Below are positions 36,120-46,240 of a stretch of 64,000 bases of DNA, piece by piece. The position numbers were made by a program, and so were the translations under genes. The stretch is from Aquatica leii (Eukaryota; Arthropoda; Insecta; Coleoptera; Lampyridae): NCBI GenBank assembly GCA_035610365.1, contig CM069433.1, positions 192,580,760 through 192,644,759 of the forward strand, written 5' to 3'. Each line of letters opens with the position of its first letter. Within the stretch, counting starts at the first letter, position 1. Below the pieces are notes generated by a model, which did no database searches, was not told where the DNA came from, and worked only from the letters and a program-made list of their open reading frames with translations.

Positions 36120-36340
36120 TGAAACGTTCTCGAATTGTCAACTTTCAGAACGTTTACCGAAGGATGTTGAAAATTCTCGACATAGAACAGAAATATATAA
36201 GAAGTACTCAAAATGAGCTGAAGTCAGTTTTTCGAAGTCGGAAGTTACGAAGACTTTGTTGGTTTAAAATAAATAAGATTGTATTATACATTATAAAGTC
36301 TTTAACACAAAATAGGATGTTCAATTATAATTGTAAATAA
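36120..36340 (+). repeat. 3' LTR of gypsy A (partial)
   Basis: A purine tract AAAAAGGGGACAG at 36107-36119 is followed by TGAAACGTTCTCGAA. The same TGAAACG start opens the LTR of the element at 57955. The right boundary is not clear. Confidence 0.6.
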
Positions 36341-36367
36341 TTCAATACCTTTCCCATATATTTCTTT

Positions 36368-36438
36368 TTTATTTATTAATTATTTGCGGCTACAAGTTTC
36401 AACCTAACGGTCATCATCAGGCCTAATTAATAAATAAA
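36368..36438 (-). ncRNA. Hammerhead-like motif with long AT stem
   Basis: On the minus strand CTGATGA (36420-36414), one extra base, GACC pairing with GGTT around a GTTA loop, then GAAAC (GAAA at 36400-36397). The 15-bp inverted arms 36368-36382 and 36424-36438 enclose the core and could serve as stem I. A short TTG/CAA stem III followed by ATA would place a cleavage site, but the pair next to it is C/A, not a Watson-Crick pair. It probably descends from a Penelope terminus. Confidence 0.5.
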
Positions 36439-36599
36439 TAAATAAATTTAAATTAAACAGTTTATGTCAAATGGCAATATAAACGGTAAGTTCTATTGCT
36501 GCCTTGCAAACACAGGTAACAAATCTCATTTAATCAATGTTGCATGATAAGCATATTCCTACGACCGGAAGCAAGGCCGTCGTTCTCCCGCCGCAGATC

Positions 36600-36832
36600 T
36601 CCTTCTTCTATAGAAGGCATCTGCTATTACCATCGAAGATTTCGCAACAAAGCGCATAAATGCACCAAACCTTGTAAATACGAACATTCGGAGAACTAAA
36701 ACACTGCTGGAGGCGGTCATCGACGGAAATGACCAACAAAATCGTCTTTTTATTACCGATAAAAATACGTTTTTTTAATTGACACAGGTGCTGATGCGTC
36801 AGTTATACCAGTAAAGAATCTGTTGTCAGACG
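36600..36832 (+). pseudogene. Gypsy (CsRn1-like) gag end and protease scrap
   Basis: One frame reads CYYHRRFRNKAHKCTKPCK, the CsRn1-type zinc motif also seen as [17 protein letters not shown] in the element at 40998-44878. After a frame break [13 protein letters not shown] gives the protease active site. The remainder of this element was not found next to it. Confidence 0.7.
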
Positions 36833-36842
36833 TACAGAGTTA

Positions 36843-37256
36843 ATGGATATATTGTCCCGCATCCAATCCATATTTCGGAAATCCACTTTGGCCAAAAGAA
36901 TGTCTACGCAACATTCGGACATCTCTGATGCGCTTCGGAGCGTACAAACGGCTCTTCAGTCCGTAACTAACAAGTTGTCAGCTGTTCACAACTGTTCCTG
37001 TATCGTATGCCCAAGTAGCTCCGTCAAGCAGAATTGCCGACAGAGTGAAAGTACCTTCCGGCAAATCCGCCACGCCTATTCACGATCTATAGTTGTGATC
37101 GTTACAAAGCACGAGACAAGCTTTAAAACAGCTGAAGAGACTAAAACAACTCTAATGAAGGTCCTAAATCCTAACACGCTCGGTCTACGACTAGACCGAG
37201 TGACGAAAGTTGGACGAAACTCCGTTCGCTTGAAACGAAAAGACAGACCTGTTTAA
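36843..37256 (+). pseudogene. R1-like LINE ORF1 (gag-like) N-terminal part
   Basis: A 137-codon frame ends with TKTTLMKVLNPNTLGLRLDR and VTKVGRNSVRLKRKD, the typical RNA-binding gag-like region of R1 LINEs. Further pieces follow in other frames (NVGFAIRPQGKALIRISLSD and zinc-knuckle-like cysteines near 37480-37640). Confidence 0.7.
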
Positions 37257-37689
37257 AATCCCAGCGGATATCCTTAACAATGTCGGCTTTGCCATCAGAC
37301 CGCAAGGCAAAGCCCTTATTAGGATTTCTCTCTCGGACGTTCCATATAATCTTTCCCCCGACGAATTAAAGAAGCGATCCTTGAGCAAAATTTCGATGCT
37401 GCCTCTGATAATGTAGTTAAACAGGCTAAAGAACATCATAAGTTTATAACAAAAATCTGGTCTAGAGGCAGGGCAAATGCTATAATTAGGTGCCAGAAGT
37501 TCGGTCACCTACAAAGTAACTGCAAGAGCGAACTTTAATGCGGTAATTGTGCTGAAAGGTACGATACGAAAGATTGTCCAAAAACCGTAGGAGACCCTGT
37601 GTGTGCTAATTGCATAAAACATGGTCATAAAAGCAATGTGATAAAACGCAAGATGTTTTCTAATAACTGCCCGGCGTACTTAACGTTGC

Positions 37690-37905
37690 TTGACGCCAAG
37701 ATATCTCATACCGATTATGGACAGTGAGGACGCTTCTCTGACTCTTAAGATTGCGCAAGTAAATCTTCAGGGTTCTCGTGCTGCGACCTTGGAAGTAATG
37801 AGCTTCTCCGACAATGACATAAGACATCAGTGGCGACTGTTGGTCAATCATACAAGAGGGTCATTTAAAAAAACATTCGTCTATCTTTACCAAAATAATC
37901 AATAA
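37690..37905 (+). pseudogene. R1-like LINE ORF2 start (endonuclease)
   Basis: The frame contains LTLKIAQVNLQGSRAATLEV, matching the opening of R1-type apurinic endonucleases. The rest of the endonuclease is missing; unrelated sequence begins at about 37905. Confidence 0.6.
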
Positions 37906-39010
37906 CAAGCTCATTAAAATTTACAGTGTTTTTAATTGAAGATTTTTCAGTGCTTAGCATAGAAGCGTTTTAATTCTTTTCAACGTAGAGAAACATCGCA
38001 CGTGCTGCGAAGGTAATGATAAATGACGTAAGTAACGTAAGCATTACAGTGCGTAGGCGGTCGGGCTGTAGACCGCACGAAAGCATTTAAACATTTACTT
38101 ATCTTTTTTTTTAACTCGCATAAAATTGTATTCTGTGTGTCTCACTGTTGAACACGATAACTATCATTTACGATTCGGCTTTAATGTAGTATACATGCAA
38201 GCATAGTTTGGGCACAAGTTCGTGGCACCCTCGGGTAAATTCACAAGCTTTCGTATCTGTTGCGTTTAAATTGACAACTATTTAAGCGCATGAAATTCAA
38301 ACGCTGATAATTTGATTTAAACGCAAATTTTCTGTAATTTTAAAGTAAATAAAGACCTTTCTTATTTTTTGGACAGTGATTGACCAAATGACCTAATAGA
38401 GAAGCCACCACTGTAAAATATTCTACTGATTCAAGAACCATATGTGTATACCTCTGGTTCAAGGTATAGGCACGCTGGTGTGGCCTTGCCCCTCAACAGA
38501 CTCATCGCATTTACTTCTATACGGTATTTCTCGGTTATTGTTTACAATAACGCGAAGCTCGTCGCTCAGTAATCTAAATAATGACTGCACTGCCGTATCT
38601 GTGATCATAGTTGGTATCGTCGGCGTGAATTGACTACCAAGCGAGTATGTTAATTTAAATATGAACTGAGAACATAAACTGAGAAGAGCAAAGTGTGTAC
38701 TTGACTTGTAACTTGCATTAGCTTTATGGAGCGCAAACGTGGAGGGTACTTCAATAAAGAGTGCGGAGACGCCAAAACGCATGCGCGTAATATAACAAAT
38801 TAGTTTGCATTCGAAATGCAACGTTTACATAATGATAATCAACGGCAAACGATGTGACGTCGGCAGATGGCGATGGTCGAATTAAATTATGTTCTTTGAG
38901 TTTTGTATAGAATTCCGATAAACAAAAAATAAAAAAGTAATAATTTGTTTTATGAATTTTTTATCGTAGTTCCTGGGGGTTGCGCAAACCTGCAAACCTG
39001 AAGTAAAGCC
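37906..39010. other. Unidentified 1.1-kb insertion in the LINE
   Basis: This segment replaces the LINE endonuclease. Its longest frame is on the minus strand (38459-38821, 120 codons) and ends with DELRVIVNNNREIPYRSKC and GQGHTSVPIP before TGA. I do not recognise the peptide. It could be an exon-bearing fragment of a host gene or part of another transposon. Confidence 0.4.
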
Positions 39011-39027
39011 GCCGCTGCCAACGACTG

Positions 39028-40413
39028 ATGCGTTTTGATTCAGCAGTCAAAAATCTTCGATCGGTTCCGATCCCTAATCGTATCTTCTATGTCAAACGCA
39101 TAGATCTTGCCAATCTGAACACAGTCGTCAGCGCCCTACTTTCTACTTATATTCCACGTGGAGCTAAGTGTCACGATCCTAATTCTATAGACGTCTCCAT
39201 TGATAAGCTGACCAGAGTGATTCTCGAATCTAGCCAAAATGGCTTAAACCAAGTTTGCTGGCAGTGAAGAACGCTAAATTTAGCTCATAGCAAAGGTTTG
39301 TAGATAGAAGTTTAGCGGCGAGTCCGTAGAAATTAGTTTATAGGATATCCTCACAAGCTTCTGGCTATCCAACTATGCTCCCACGTCCGTGACGGTGACA
39401 AATACACTCTTACAGAGCTCAACACAATCAAGTCAATAATTAGTTCCTTGTTTCCAGACGACGATCCAACGAACGACGATCCTTAAGGTTCCCTCTCTTC
39501 CACGTTGATTGCCTCTCTTGTGTTTAATGCGGGTATACCCCAAATAGTTGGAAAAGTGGTAGGCTAATAACGATTCTCAAGCCTGGTAAGTGGAATATTT
39601 CAAACCTAAATCGTATCGTCAGATTACGCCACTTTCAGAACTTGGCAAATTATTCGAACGAGTACTGTTAAAGAAAATACATGACATCAATCCTCCGCAA
39701 AGATTATTCCATCCCAGCTAGCACCGCTTCGTTCCCAGCAAATCGACAACAGATGCCATTAGCAAATTAATGACGAAAGTACAAACGAACATCTCCAAGT
39801 GCAGACTATGCATTTTTATAGAGATTACAGGAGCGTTCAATAACGTATGGTGGTCATTAATAATTAAAGCTCTCGTTGTTAATAGAGCGCCTGCTGACGC
39901 CGTGTGCGTCATTCGATCACTTATTCCACAAAACTTGTTTGCTCTTCCTACACAAAACGACTGACGAAATGATACCTTCAAGGATCGGTTTTCGAACCGA
40001 CTTTGTAGAACGTAGTTGTGAATTCTCTACTAGAACCAGACTTACCCGATAACTGTAACATTTTCGCTTAACCAGACTATAATATCACTATCACAGTGTC
40101 CGCAGAAAACAGACGCGACCTAGAAGCAAAATTATGACAGAGCCTGGACATTCTGACTCGCTGGGCTGACAACAACAAACTGACTGTCTCAGCTGACAAG
40201 ACCAAATACATGGTTTTTGATTCATCCTTAAAAAGAAATCTCTCACTTCGACTCAACGGCATTTCAGTTCGAAGGGTTTTCGAGTTTAAGTACCTTGTTC
40301 TTTTGCTCGATCATAAACTGAGCTTCGTTAAACATTGTTCCTATGTAGTTAACAAGGGCACTTCTACTACAAATATTCTCGCCGTAACTGGAACCTACAT
40401 ACGAGATCATTAG
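39028..40413 (+). pseudogene. R1-like LINE reverse transcriptase
   Basis: The first frame carries IPNRIFYVKRIDLANLNTV, the linker before the polymerase. Further frames show SYRQITPLSELGKLFERVL, KSTTDAISKLMTK and EITGAFNNVWWSL, then QGSV and a palm box that has lost YADD (the frame reads FA followed by a stop). SAENRRDLEAKL and WADNNKLTVSADKTKYMVF follow. All are in the order of R1 polymerases but with several stops and frame changes. Confidence 0.78.
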
Positions 40414-40997
40414 CTACCATTTTCAAGAGTGCAGTCATCCCTATGCTCACATATGGCTTACTACATTCCCTATTCCTTCGTACGATCCTTGAGGCATATC
40501 GTACTATTCCTATCGATTAATTGTGCGTTGTGGCAAAATACCCCCCTCTGCATCTGCTATTGCAGGAAATTTACTGCACCAAAGTTCCTGTAAGAGCTGG
40601 CAGTAGATCAGTAAGTTTCGACCGCAGATTTTCCTTTCTTGTCGGCCATCAAGCGGCTTCTCTAGACTTTGATCTTGAATGAACGGCAGCGGCAGTGGGA
40701 TACATCCCATAAAGGACGTAACACCTATTCCTTGATTTCAAATATTCTAGAGTGAGTCAACATGTTCCATAACCGGCCGTCCAAATTCTTACATCGCACG
40801 GCGGGTTCCGTTGCCATCTGAAACACATTATCGTTGCAGATGACGCCCGGTGTCATGTGGTGTTCCTGATACTCCGTCACATAAGATTCTATCCTGTTGG
40901 AGTTCGATGATGACCGGAGTACCCTAAGAACCCAAGTAAACCTGTATGCGGATTCCCCTGAGTCTATCCTTAGACTAGTGTCCGATGTCAGTGTACG

Positions 40998-41287
40998 TGT
41001 GGGTTTCTAGTTAATTAACAATCCACCTTTACTTTATTTAATACAGATACAAACTAAGCAACATTATTTACACTACAAAAAATAATAAAACACACCAGTT
41101 AAACGTTATTACAAAAGTGCATGCTAATAATGTAACCGAACGAAGCATTGCGTTGCGTGGTATTGCGTTGCCCGCATCGTACTCCGCTCCCCGTCGGCCG
41201 GACACTGCCGTTGACCTCGTTCCTGGTTCGCTCTTTCTCGATCGTGCTAAATTCGAAATGCTGGCGGTCTCGATACTAACCGCTACA
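40998..41287 (-). repeat. 3' LTR of the CsRn1-type gypsy
   Basis: Minus-strand TGTAGCGGTTAGTATCG to AGAAACCCACA. It carries a 16-bp extra stretch (a near repeat of TATTGCGTTGC) relative to the other LTR. Confidence 0.88.
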
Positions 41288-42287
41288 GTACTCCCCTTCC
41301 AGCGACGGAGTCGCGCTCGCGACCTTCGGCAAATCTGACCGGTGGCTTGATTACACGGCCAGCTCTAGATGTAGTGGTAGTTGGCGTCGTTGTGGTTTGC
41401 TGCTGTTTCTCCTCGGTGGGGGCTGGTGCCGTTAACTCTAAACCTGAAGGGGTTGGCGCGGCGCTGATCGTCGTCAGCGGCTGATCTCCCGTAGATGGCA
41501 TAAAGCATGGTTTCAGCCGATCCATTGCGACATTCACGGAGCTGCCATTGATCCTAACGGTAAATACTTTGCCGTTTCTAGCGAGAACTTCGTACGGGCC
41601 CCTATAGGGCTGCTGCAATGGTTTTCTCACTGTGTCATCTCGCAAGAAAACGTGTGTGCACGTTTTGAGGTCGGGATGAACGAAAACAGCAGTTTGGCCG
41701 TGACGGGCTGTAAGGACCGATCGCAGATTTCGCATTTGTTGCTGTAGCATTCCTGTGAAAGAAATTGGGTCGAGCTGGTGGCCTGTGTTGTTTACAAACA
41801 TTTCGCCTGGAATTCTTAGCGTTGTCCCGTATACCATCTCCGCCGGTGAACAGGTGAGATCTTCTTTATAGGTTGTGCGTAGACCCAGTAACACAGTTGG
41901 CAGTATCTCGGACCATTTTTCGCTTTCGTGACATCTAACTGCTGTCTTCAAGGTTCGATGCCATCGCTCTACAATGCCGTTAGTTTGCGGCCTATATGCA
42001 GTGCAGCGTGCGCGTTGAATACCCAATAGCCTTGTAGGCGAACTTGTTAGCGCTGCTTCAAATTGCCGGCCCTGATCGGTAGTAATCGTGCGCGGTGTGC
42101 CGTAACGTGAAACCCAATTTGTGTAGAAAGCTTCGGCGACGGTTTCTGCGCTGATATCCGCCAACGGAACAGCTTCCGACCACCTGGAGAAACAATCTAA
42201 CATTGTTAAGCAATATCTGTATCCTTTCGATGGCGGTAGTGGTCCTACCAAATCCAAGTGTACGTGTTCAAAACGTTCATCTGGCAT
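41283..42287 (-). pseudogene. CsRn1 gypsy integrase core and C-terminus
   Basis: The frame begins FEHVHLDLVGPLPPSKGY with the first catalytic aspartate, then TDQGRQFEAAL for the second and YRPQTNGIVERWHRTLK for the glutamate box. A GPY/F-like segment, RGPYEVLARNGKVFTVRING, follows, and the frame runs into the LTR. The core appears intact in about 330 codons, but its zinc-binding N-terminus and the RNase H have been deleted upstream. Confidence 0.9.
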
Positions 42288-42750
42288 TGGGAATTCTTGC
42301 TGTTATTGCTTTTGGGGTGCATACGATGCTACGTTTGTCCCTTCTGGTAGCACCGCGTAGGTACTCGTGAAGAGGTGCTTGCAAGTTTGCCGCGTTTCTG
42401 ACGAATCTTCGGTAAAAATTCACGGCACCTAAAAACCGGCGTAACTCGGTGATAGTTTCTGGCCTTTTGTACTCCTGTATAGCTCGTACGCGGTCTCGTA
42501 ACGGCTGGATTCCTTCAGGCGAAATTAAGACACCGAGATATTCTACCTTTTCAACACTAAACACGCACTTCGCGGGGTTAATGCGGACACCATATTCGCG
42601 TAAACGTTCAAATACTTTGCGAAGATGCGTCTTGTGTTCTTCTTCGTTATGCGAAAAAATAAGAATATCGTCGATGTATACGTGACAAAAATTTAACCCT
42701 TGGAGCACTTTGTGCATAAATCTTTGAAAAGTCTGTGCCGCGTTGCACAA
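42277..42750 (-). pseudogene. CsRn1 gypsy reverse transcriptase, second part
   Basis: It resumes with [15 protein letters not shown] and [17 protein letters not shown], the palm box IDD with its flanks, then PAKCVFSVEKVEYLG. It ends at RGATRRDKRS shortly after the thumb. A deletion then joins it to sequence before the integrase. Confidence 0.88.
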
Positions 42751-43708
42751 TCCGGAACGTCATATACACAAACTCAAATAAACCGAACGGAGTCGTTACC
42801 GCCGTTTTGGGAATATCGTCCTCCGCGATAGGGATTTGGTGATATGCCCGCACCAGGTCTAGCTTCGTGAACACCTTATTTTGATACAGCAAATGCGTAA
42901 AGTCGTTGATATGAGGTATCGGGTAGCTGTCGTGGACGGTAACCGAATTTAAACGCCGGTAGTCTCCACACGGACGCCATGTCCCAGCCTCCTTCTTCGG
43001 CACCAGATGTAACGGGCTCGCCCAAGGGCTGCTGGAGGGTCTACAGATGCCTTGCTCCAGCATATACTCGAATTCCGCCTTGGCTGCTGCAAGCTTTTCG
43101 GGTGTGAGCCGGCGAGGACGTTGTGCGACTGGGGGACCTTTTACTATTATGTGATGTTGAAGATCGTGGTTGTTTCCCGTTGGTCCTTGGGATGCTCTGG
43201 TGATGTCTGCAAATTCCGTTAATAGAGCGTAACAGTTGCTGGTTTCGCATATTGTCGAGACTGATGTTACCGCGCTGCTAGTTGCAGACAATGTAGACAC
43301 GTACAGTTTAGTGGTCGTATCAATTAGGCGATTGTTTCGCAAATCCACCAGGAGACCGTGATGGTTTAAAAAATCTGCACCGATTATAGGGCGCGCCACG
43401 TGTGCTACGTAAAATTTCCACTTATACGGTCGACGTAACCCGAAGTTTAAACATAACAACTCAGTCCCGTAAGTGTCTATCGTAGAACCATTAGCGGCGT
43501 ACAAACGGAAATCCGACACGGCACTAGGTCTCTTTGCTTTCGCGGGTATCACTGAAACGTCAGCACCGGTGTCGATTAAAAATCGCGTTCCCGTCGTTTT
43601 GTCTGTTATAAAGAGGCGGCTGCTGCGGGATCCGTCACTGAGCGCCTCATTCAGCGATGGACCCTTTAGTTTTCCTGTTTCGTCAGGAACGCACAGGGTT
43701 GAGTGCAT
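42647..43708 (-). pseudogene. CsRn1 gypsy protease and reverse transcriptase, first part
   Basis: [19 protein letters not shown] is the aspartic protease. It is followed by [36 protein letters not shown] and [17 protein letters not shown], the fingers of the polymerase. A one-base slip near 42755, after FVYMTF, moves the palm into another frame. The pol frame overlaps the end of gag by about 40 bases in another frame, as expected for frameshift expression. Confidence 0.9.
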
Positions 43709-44535
43709 CTATTAGCTCGACCACCAAAACGACGGTGATAAAAACAAACGTCCGGCTGTGCGGATTTGCTGCGTGACCGGTATCGCGTTTGACTTTTTCC
43801 TCGTCTGCGCGCTCCGTTGCGATTCATCTGCTCGACCATCTTCGTAAGCTCTACGACTTTACGCTCCAACGTCGAGATGGAAAAGTGGGTAGGTGGGGCG
43901 GTTTGCTGCGCTGCCGTTTCTGCGTGCGCGGATGCAAAAGAAACTGACGGTGAGGATATCGTTGTTGTAATGGCGGCGATACCTGTACACGCGCTGTCGT
44001 TTACTTCCCTGATTTTATCCGCAATGGCAGCCATTTTATCCAACGGCAAGGTGTCACTTACTGATAAAATCTGTTGTATAGTTGATGGTAGCCTCTGAAG
44101 CCAAACCGTACGCAACACACTCTCGTTTAACTTGCTACCCGCGTGCATTTTTAATTCCCGTAGTAGTTGAGAAGGCGTTTTATCTCCGAGTTCTAAGTCT
44201 GTTAGCACTTTGCGTAATTGTTTTTCCTCGGAGTCTGTAAAACGCGCGATCAATTCCTCAAGTCCCTCGTATTTGTTTTTGTCGGGGGCTGACATTAAAA
44301 TGTCCGACACTTGTTGGAGCACCGCACTGTCTAATGCACTAATTATGGTATAATACTTTGTAGCGTCTGTTTTAACTCCGTATGTGTGAAATTGCGCTTC
44401 CACTTGTACAAACCACAATTGCGGGTTGACTTGCCAAAAGAGCGGTAATTTAATTTGTTTGATAGCACATACTTCCGGTCCGCTGTGCTCAACGCTGTTA
44501 TCAGTCGAGTTTTCATTCGCTTCGTCGTTAATCAT
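43666..44535 (-). CDS. CsRn1 gypsy gag
   Basis: Gag packages the element RNA. The frame is open from next to the primer site; the first ATG codes for [34 protein letters not shown] is the hallmark capsid start of this clade, and [18 protein letters not shown] is the zinc motif near the C-terminus. About 290 codons are intact. An upstream in-frame region HPRHAAA suggests translation could also begin at a near-cognate codon nearer the LTR. Confidence 0.85.
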   Translation of the reverse strand: MINDEANENSTDNSVEHSGPEVCAIKQIKLPLFWQVNPQLWFVQVEAQFHTYGVKTDATKYYTIISALDSAVLQQVSDILMSAPDKNKYEGLEELIARFTDSEEKQLRKVLTDLELGDKTPSQLLRELKMHAGSKLNESVLRTVWLQRLPSTIQQILSVSDTLPLDKMAAIADKIREVNDSACTGIAAITTTISSPSVSFASAHAETAAQQTAPPTHFSISTLERKVVELTKMVEQMNRNGARRRGKSQTRYRSRSKSAQPDVCFYHRRFGGRANRCTQPCAFLTKQEN

Positions 44536-44598
44536 GGCGGCGGCGTGGCGTGGGTGCACTTTCACTTCGTAGAAATCACTAAACGTCTTGGTCACCAA

Positions 44599-44878
44599 TG
44601 TGGGTTTCTAGTTAATTAACAATCCACATTTACTTTATTTAATACAAATACAAACTAAGTAACATTATTTACACTACAAAAATAATAAAACACACCACTT
44701 AAACGTTATTACAAAAGTGCATGCTAACAATGTAACCGAACGAAGCATTGCGTTGCGCGCATCGTACTGCGCTCCCCGTCGGCCGGACACTGCCGTTGAC
44801 CTCGTTCCTGGTTCGCTCTTTCTCGATCGTGCTAAATTCGAAATGCTGGCGGTCTCGGTCTCGATACTAACCGCTACA
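44599..44878 (-). repeat. 5' LTR of the CsRn1-type gypsy
   Basis: It pairs with 40998-41287. It has one extra GGTCTC unit near its outer end. Confidence 0.88.
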
Positions 44879-44939
44879 TACGCATTGCATTCGCTAGAGG
44901 AGACCAGAGTCAAACGTAAATCAGAGTATAATTTAGTTT

Positions 44940-45332
44940 ATTTTTGCATGGCATTATAATTTTATTTTACAATCAGCTACGGCAAAGTAAAGTATTTGGC
45001 TTGGTGGTTTCACATCCTCCTCCTATTGAGGACCCTTGGTATCAAAACCTATCTCTTCGAATTGCTTCTTCTCCTCGCAGATTTGCTAATTGGCGTGTTG
45101 TTGATGGACTTACCTATAAACGTATTCGTCCTAATTCTTCTTCCGAACAAATGGTAATTGGTCGTGCAGAAAGAATACGGGCGAAAGTTATGAGCAATCA
45201 TCATGATACTCCTACATTTAGTAACAGTAGGGTTTAGAAAACTCTGAGGCGCCTACGTCAATGCTGTTACCGGCATCAAATTCAACAAAAAGTGAAGGAA
45301 TACGTCCGTCGATATAACGTTTGCTCAACACG
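44940..45332 (+). pseudogene. Gypsy integrase zinc-binding fragment
   Basis: The frame reads HPPPIEDPWYQNLSLRIAS, NWRVVDGLTYKRIRPNSSSE and, after a stop, KTLRRLRQCCYRHQIQQKV with YVRRYNVCST. This is the H2C2 region of a gypsy integrase; the first histidine lies in SNHHDTPT. It is a separate gypsy relic beside the CsRn1 element and in opposite orientation to it. Confidence 0.75.
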
Positions 45333-45339
45333 GTAGAGC

Positions 45340-46240
45340 AAAGAAACCGGTCGGCTTTTTTAATGTTTAGTCAATATGAGAATGCTCTTTTCTTTTTCTC
45401 TAAGAGTTTACTGTCTTACTTCCTTTCTTTTTTATCTCTTGTTGCTTCTACACTTTCTTTTCTTTTGATAAATTTTCCTCTTTAATGTTTACTGAAACTA
45501 AGTATGCTTCTTTTCTTTTTCTTGCTTGATCGAAGTTAGTGGGTGGGTAATGTGTTCTGCTGTGTGGGTCTGAAACTTGAGGCAGACTACTACTCCGTTT
45601 TCTCTACTTCATGTACGTTCGTTTCTTTGGATGTTAGTTATTCTTGGCGTGTCTTTTGCTACTTTTCTCTTTGCTTTTTCCTTGGAATACTCTAATACGT
45701 TTAACGGTTTTTAAGTTTCATTGTCACAGTGTTTGATCAGCAATTAGAAGTTTTCTTATTCAGTCTTCTTTCTTTTCTCTTGTGGTTTTTGGATATAATT
45801 ACGATATTTGAGTCTTACACGCATGTCTAAATTTTCCTTCTTTCTCTATACTTCTCATTTCTCTTTGGTCTTTTTTCCTCTTATGGTAAAACGCCTTGTT
45901 GATAATTCTTACCCGAAACCGTGTTTTAGTGGCTTTCAATGAGTGCGTTCAGTTCTTGATATTTGCCTTCTAGGTTTTGTTGAGTTTGATTTCACGGACA
46001 GTATCATTTTGCTTTATGCGTCTCTAGTCCAAGTCAGGTCTGTTTGATTTTAGAGAAGTTCTAAATCCTCTATTCCTCCTACTAAAGAATTTCTTTTTCC
46101 TTGAATTTCGGTTCCTGGGGTTGGGTTTAGGTTTTCACTTTTAGTTTGGTTTACGAACTCGGTTTCAAGTTCCGTTCTAAGTCATCGTTAAAACTGTGTT
46201 CAGTTTTATTTCGACCGTAGGTCTCACTCTTTGGTAGGGA
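45340..46240. other. Pyrimidine-rich stretch
   Basis: The plus strand is unusually rich in T and C (runs such as TTCTTTCTTTTC), with no open frame longer than chance. Confidence 0.4.

Larger units (their letters stand above)
32100..36340 (+). mobile_element. Decayed gypsy element A
   Basis: Its coding sequence parallels the younger gypsy element at 57955-61596 from the lysine-rich gag start through gag, protease and early reverse transcriptase, then continues with RNase H, integrase and an LTR that the younger copy lacks. Many stops, frame breaks and an internal deletion in the reverse transcriptase show it is old. An AT-rich insertion interrupts it at about 34190-34865. Confidence 0.8.
36833..40995 (+). 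mobile_element. R1-like non-LTR retrotransposon, broken and interrupted
   Basis: The order is ORF1 (36843-37660), the start of ORF2 at about 37690, about 1.1 kb of foreign sequence (37905-39010) where most of the endonuclease should be, then the reverse transcriptase from 39028 to about 40420 and a decayed C-terminus. Motifs fit the R1/LOA-like part of the LINEs. It is not in rDNA. A CsRn1 gypsy element begins directly after 40997. Confidence 0.75.
40998..44878 (-). mobile_element. CsRn1-type gypsy element with two LTRs and TACG target duplication
   Basis: Both LTRs are present (40998-41287 and 44599-44878), TACG lies outside both (40994-40997 and 44879-44882), the primer site TGGTGACCAAGACG follows the 5' LTR and a purine tract GGAAGGGGAG precedes the 3' LTR. 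Gag and pol read on the minus strand. The LTRs differ by about half a dozen substitutions plus a few indels. The RNase H and N-terminal integrase are deleted at about 42300 and the polymerase has one frame break. CsRn1 elements use a tRNA-Trp primer site of this kind and have a CHCC-type gag motif. Confidence 0.9.

Noticed and set aside
36421..36450. TAAATAAATAAATA run considered as a microsatellite
   Set aside because: Only a few units long and partly explained by the arm of the hammerhead-like motif.
45340..46240. Pyrimidine-rich stretch considered as a polypyrimidine-rich LTR leader
   Set aside because: No primer site, LTR match or boundary was found.
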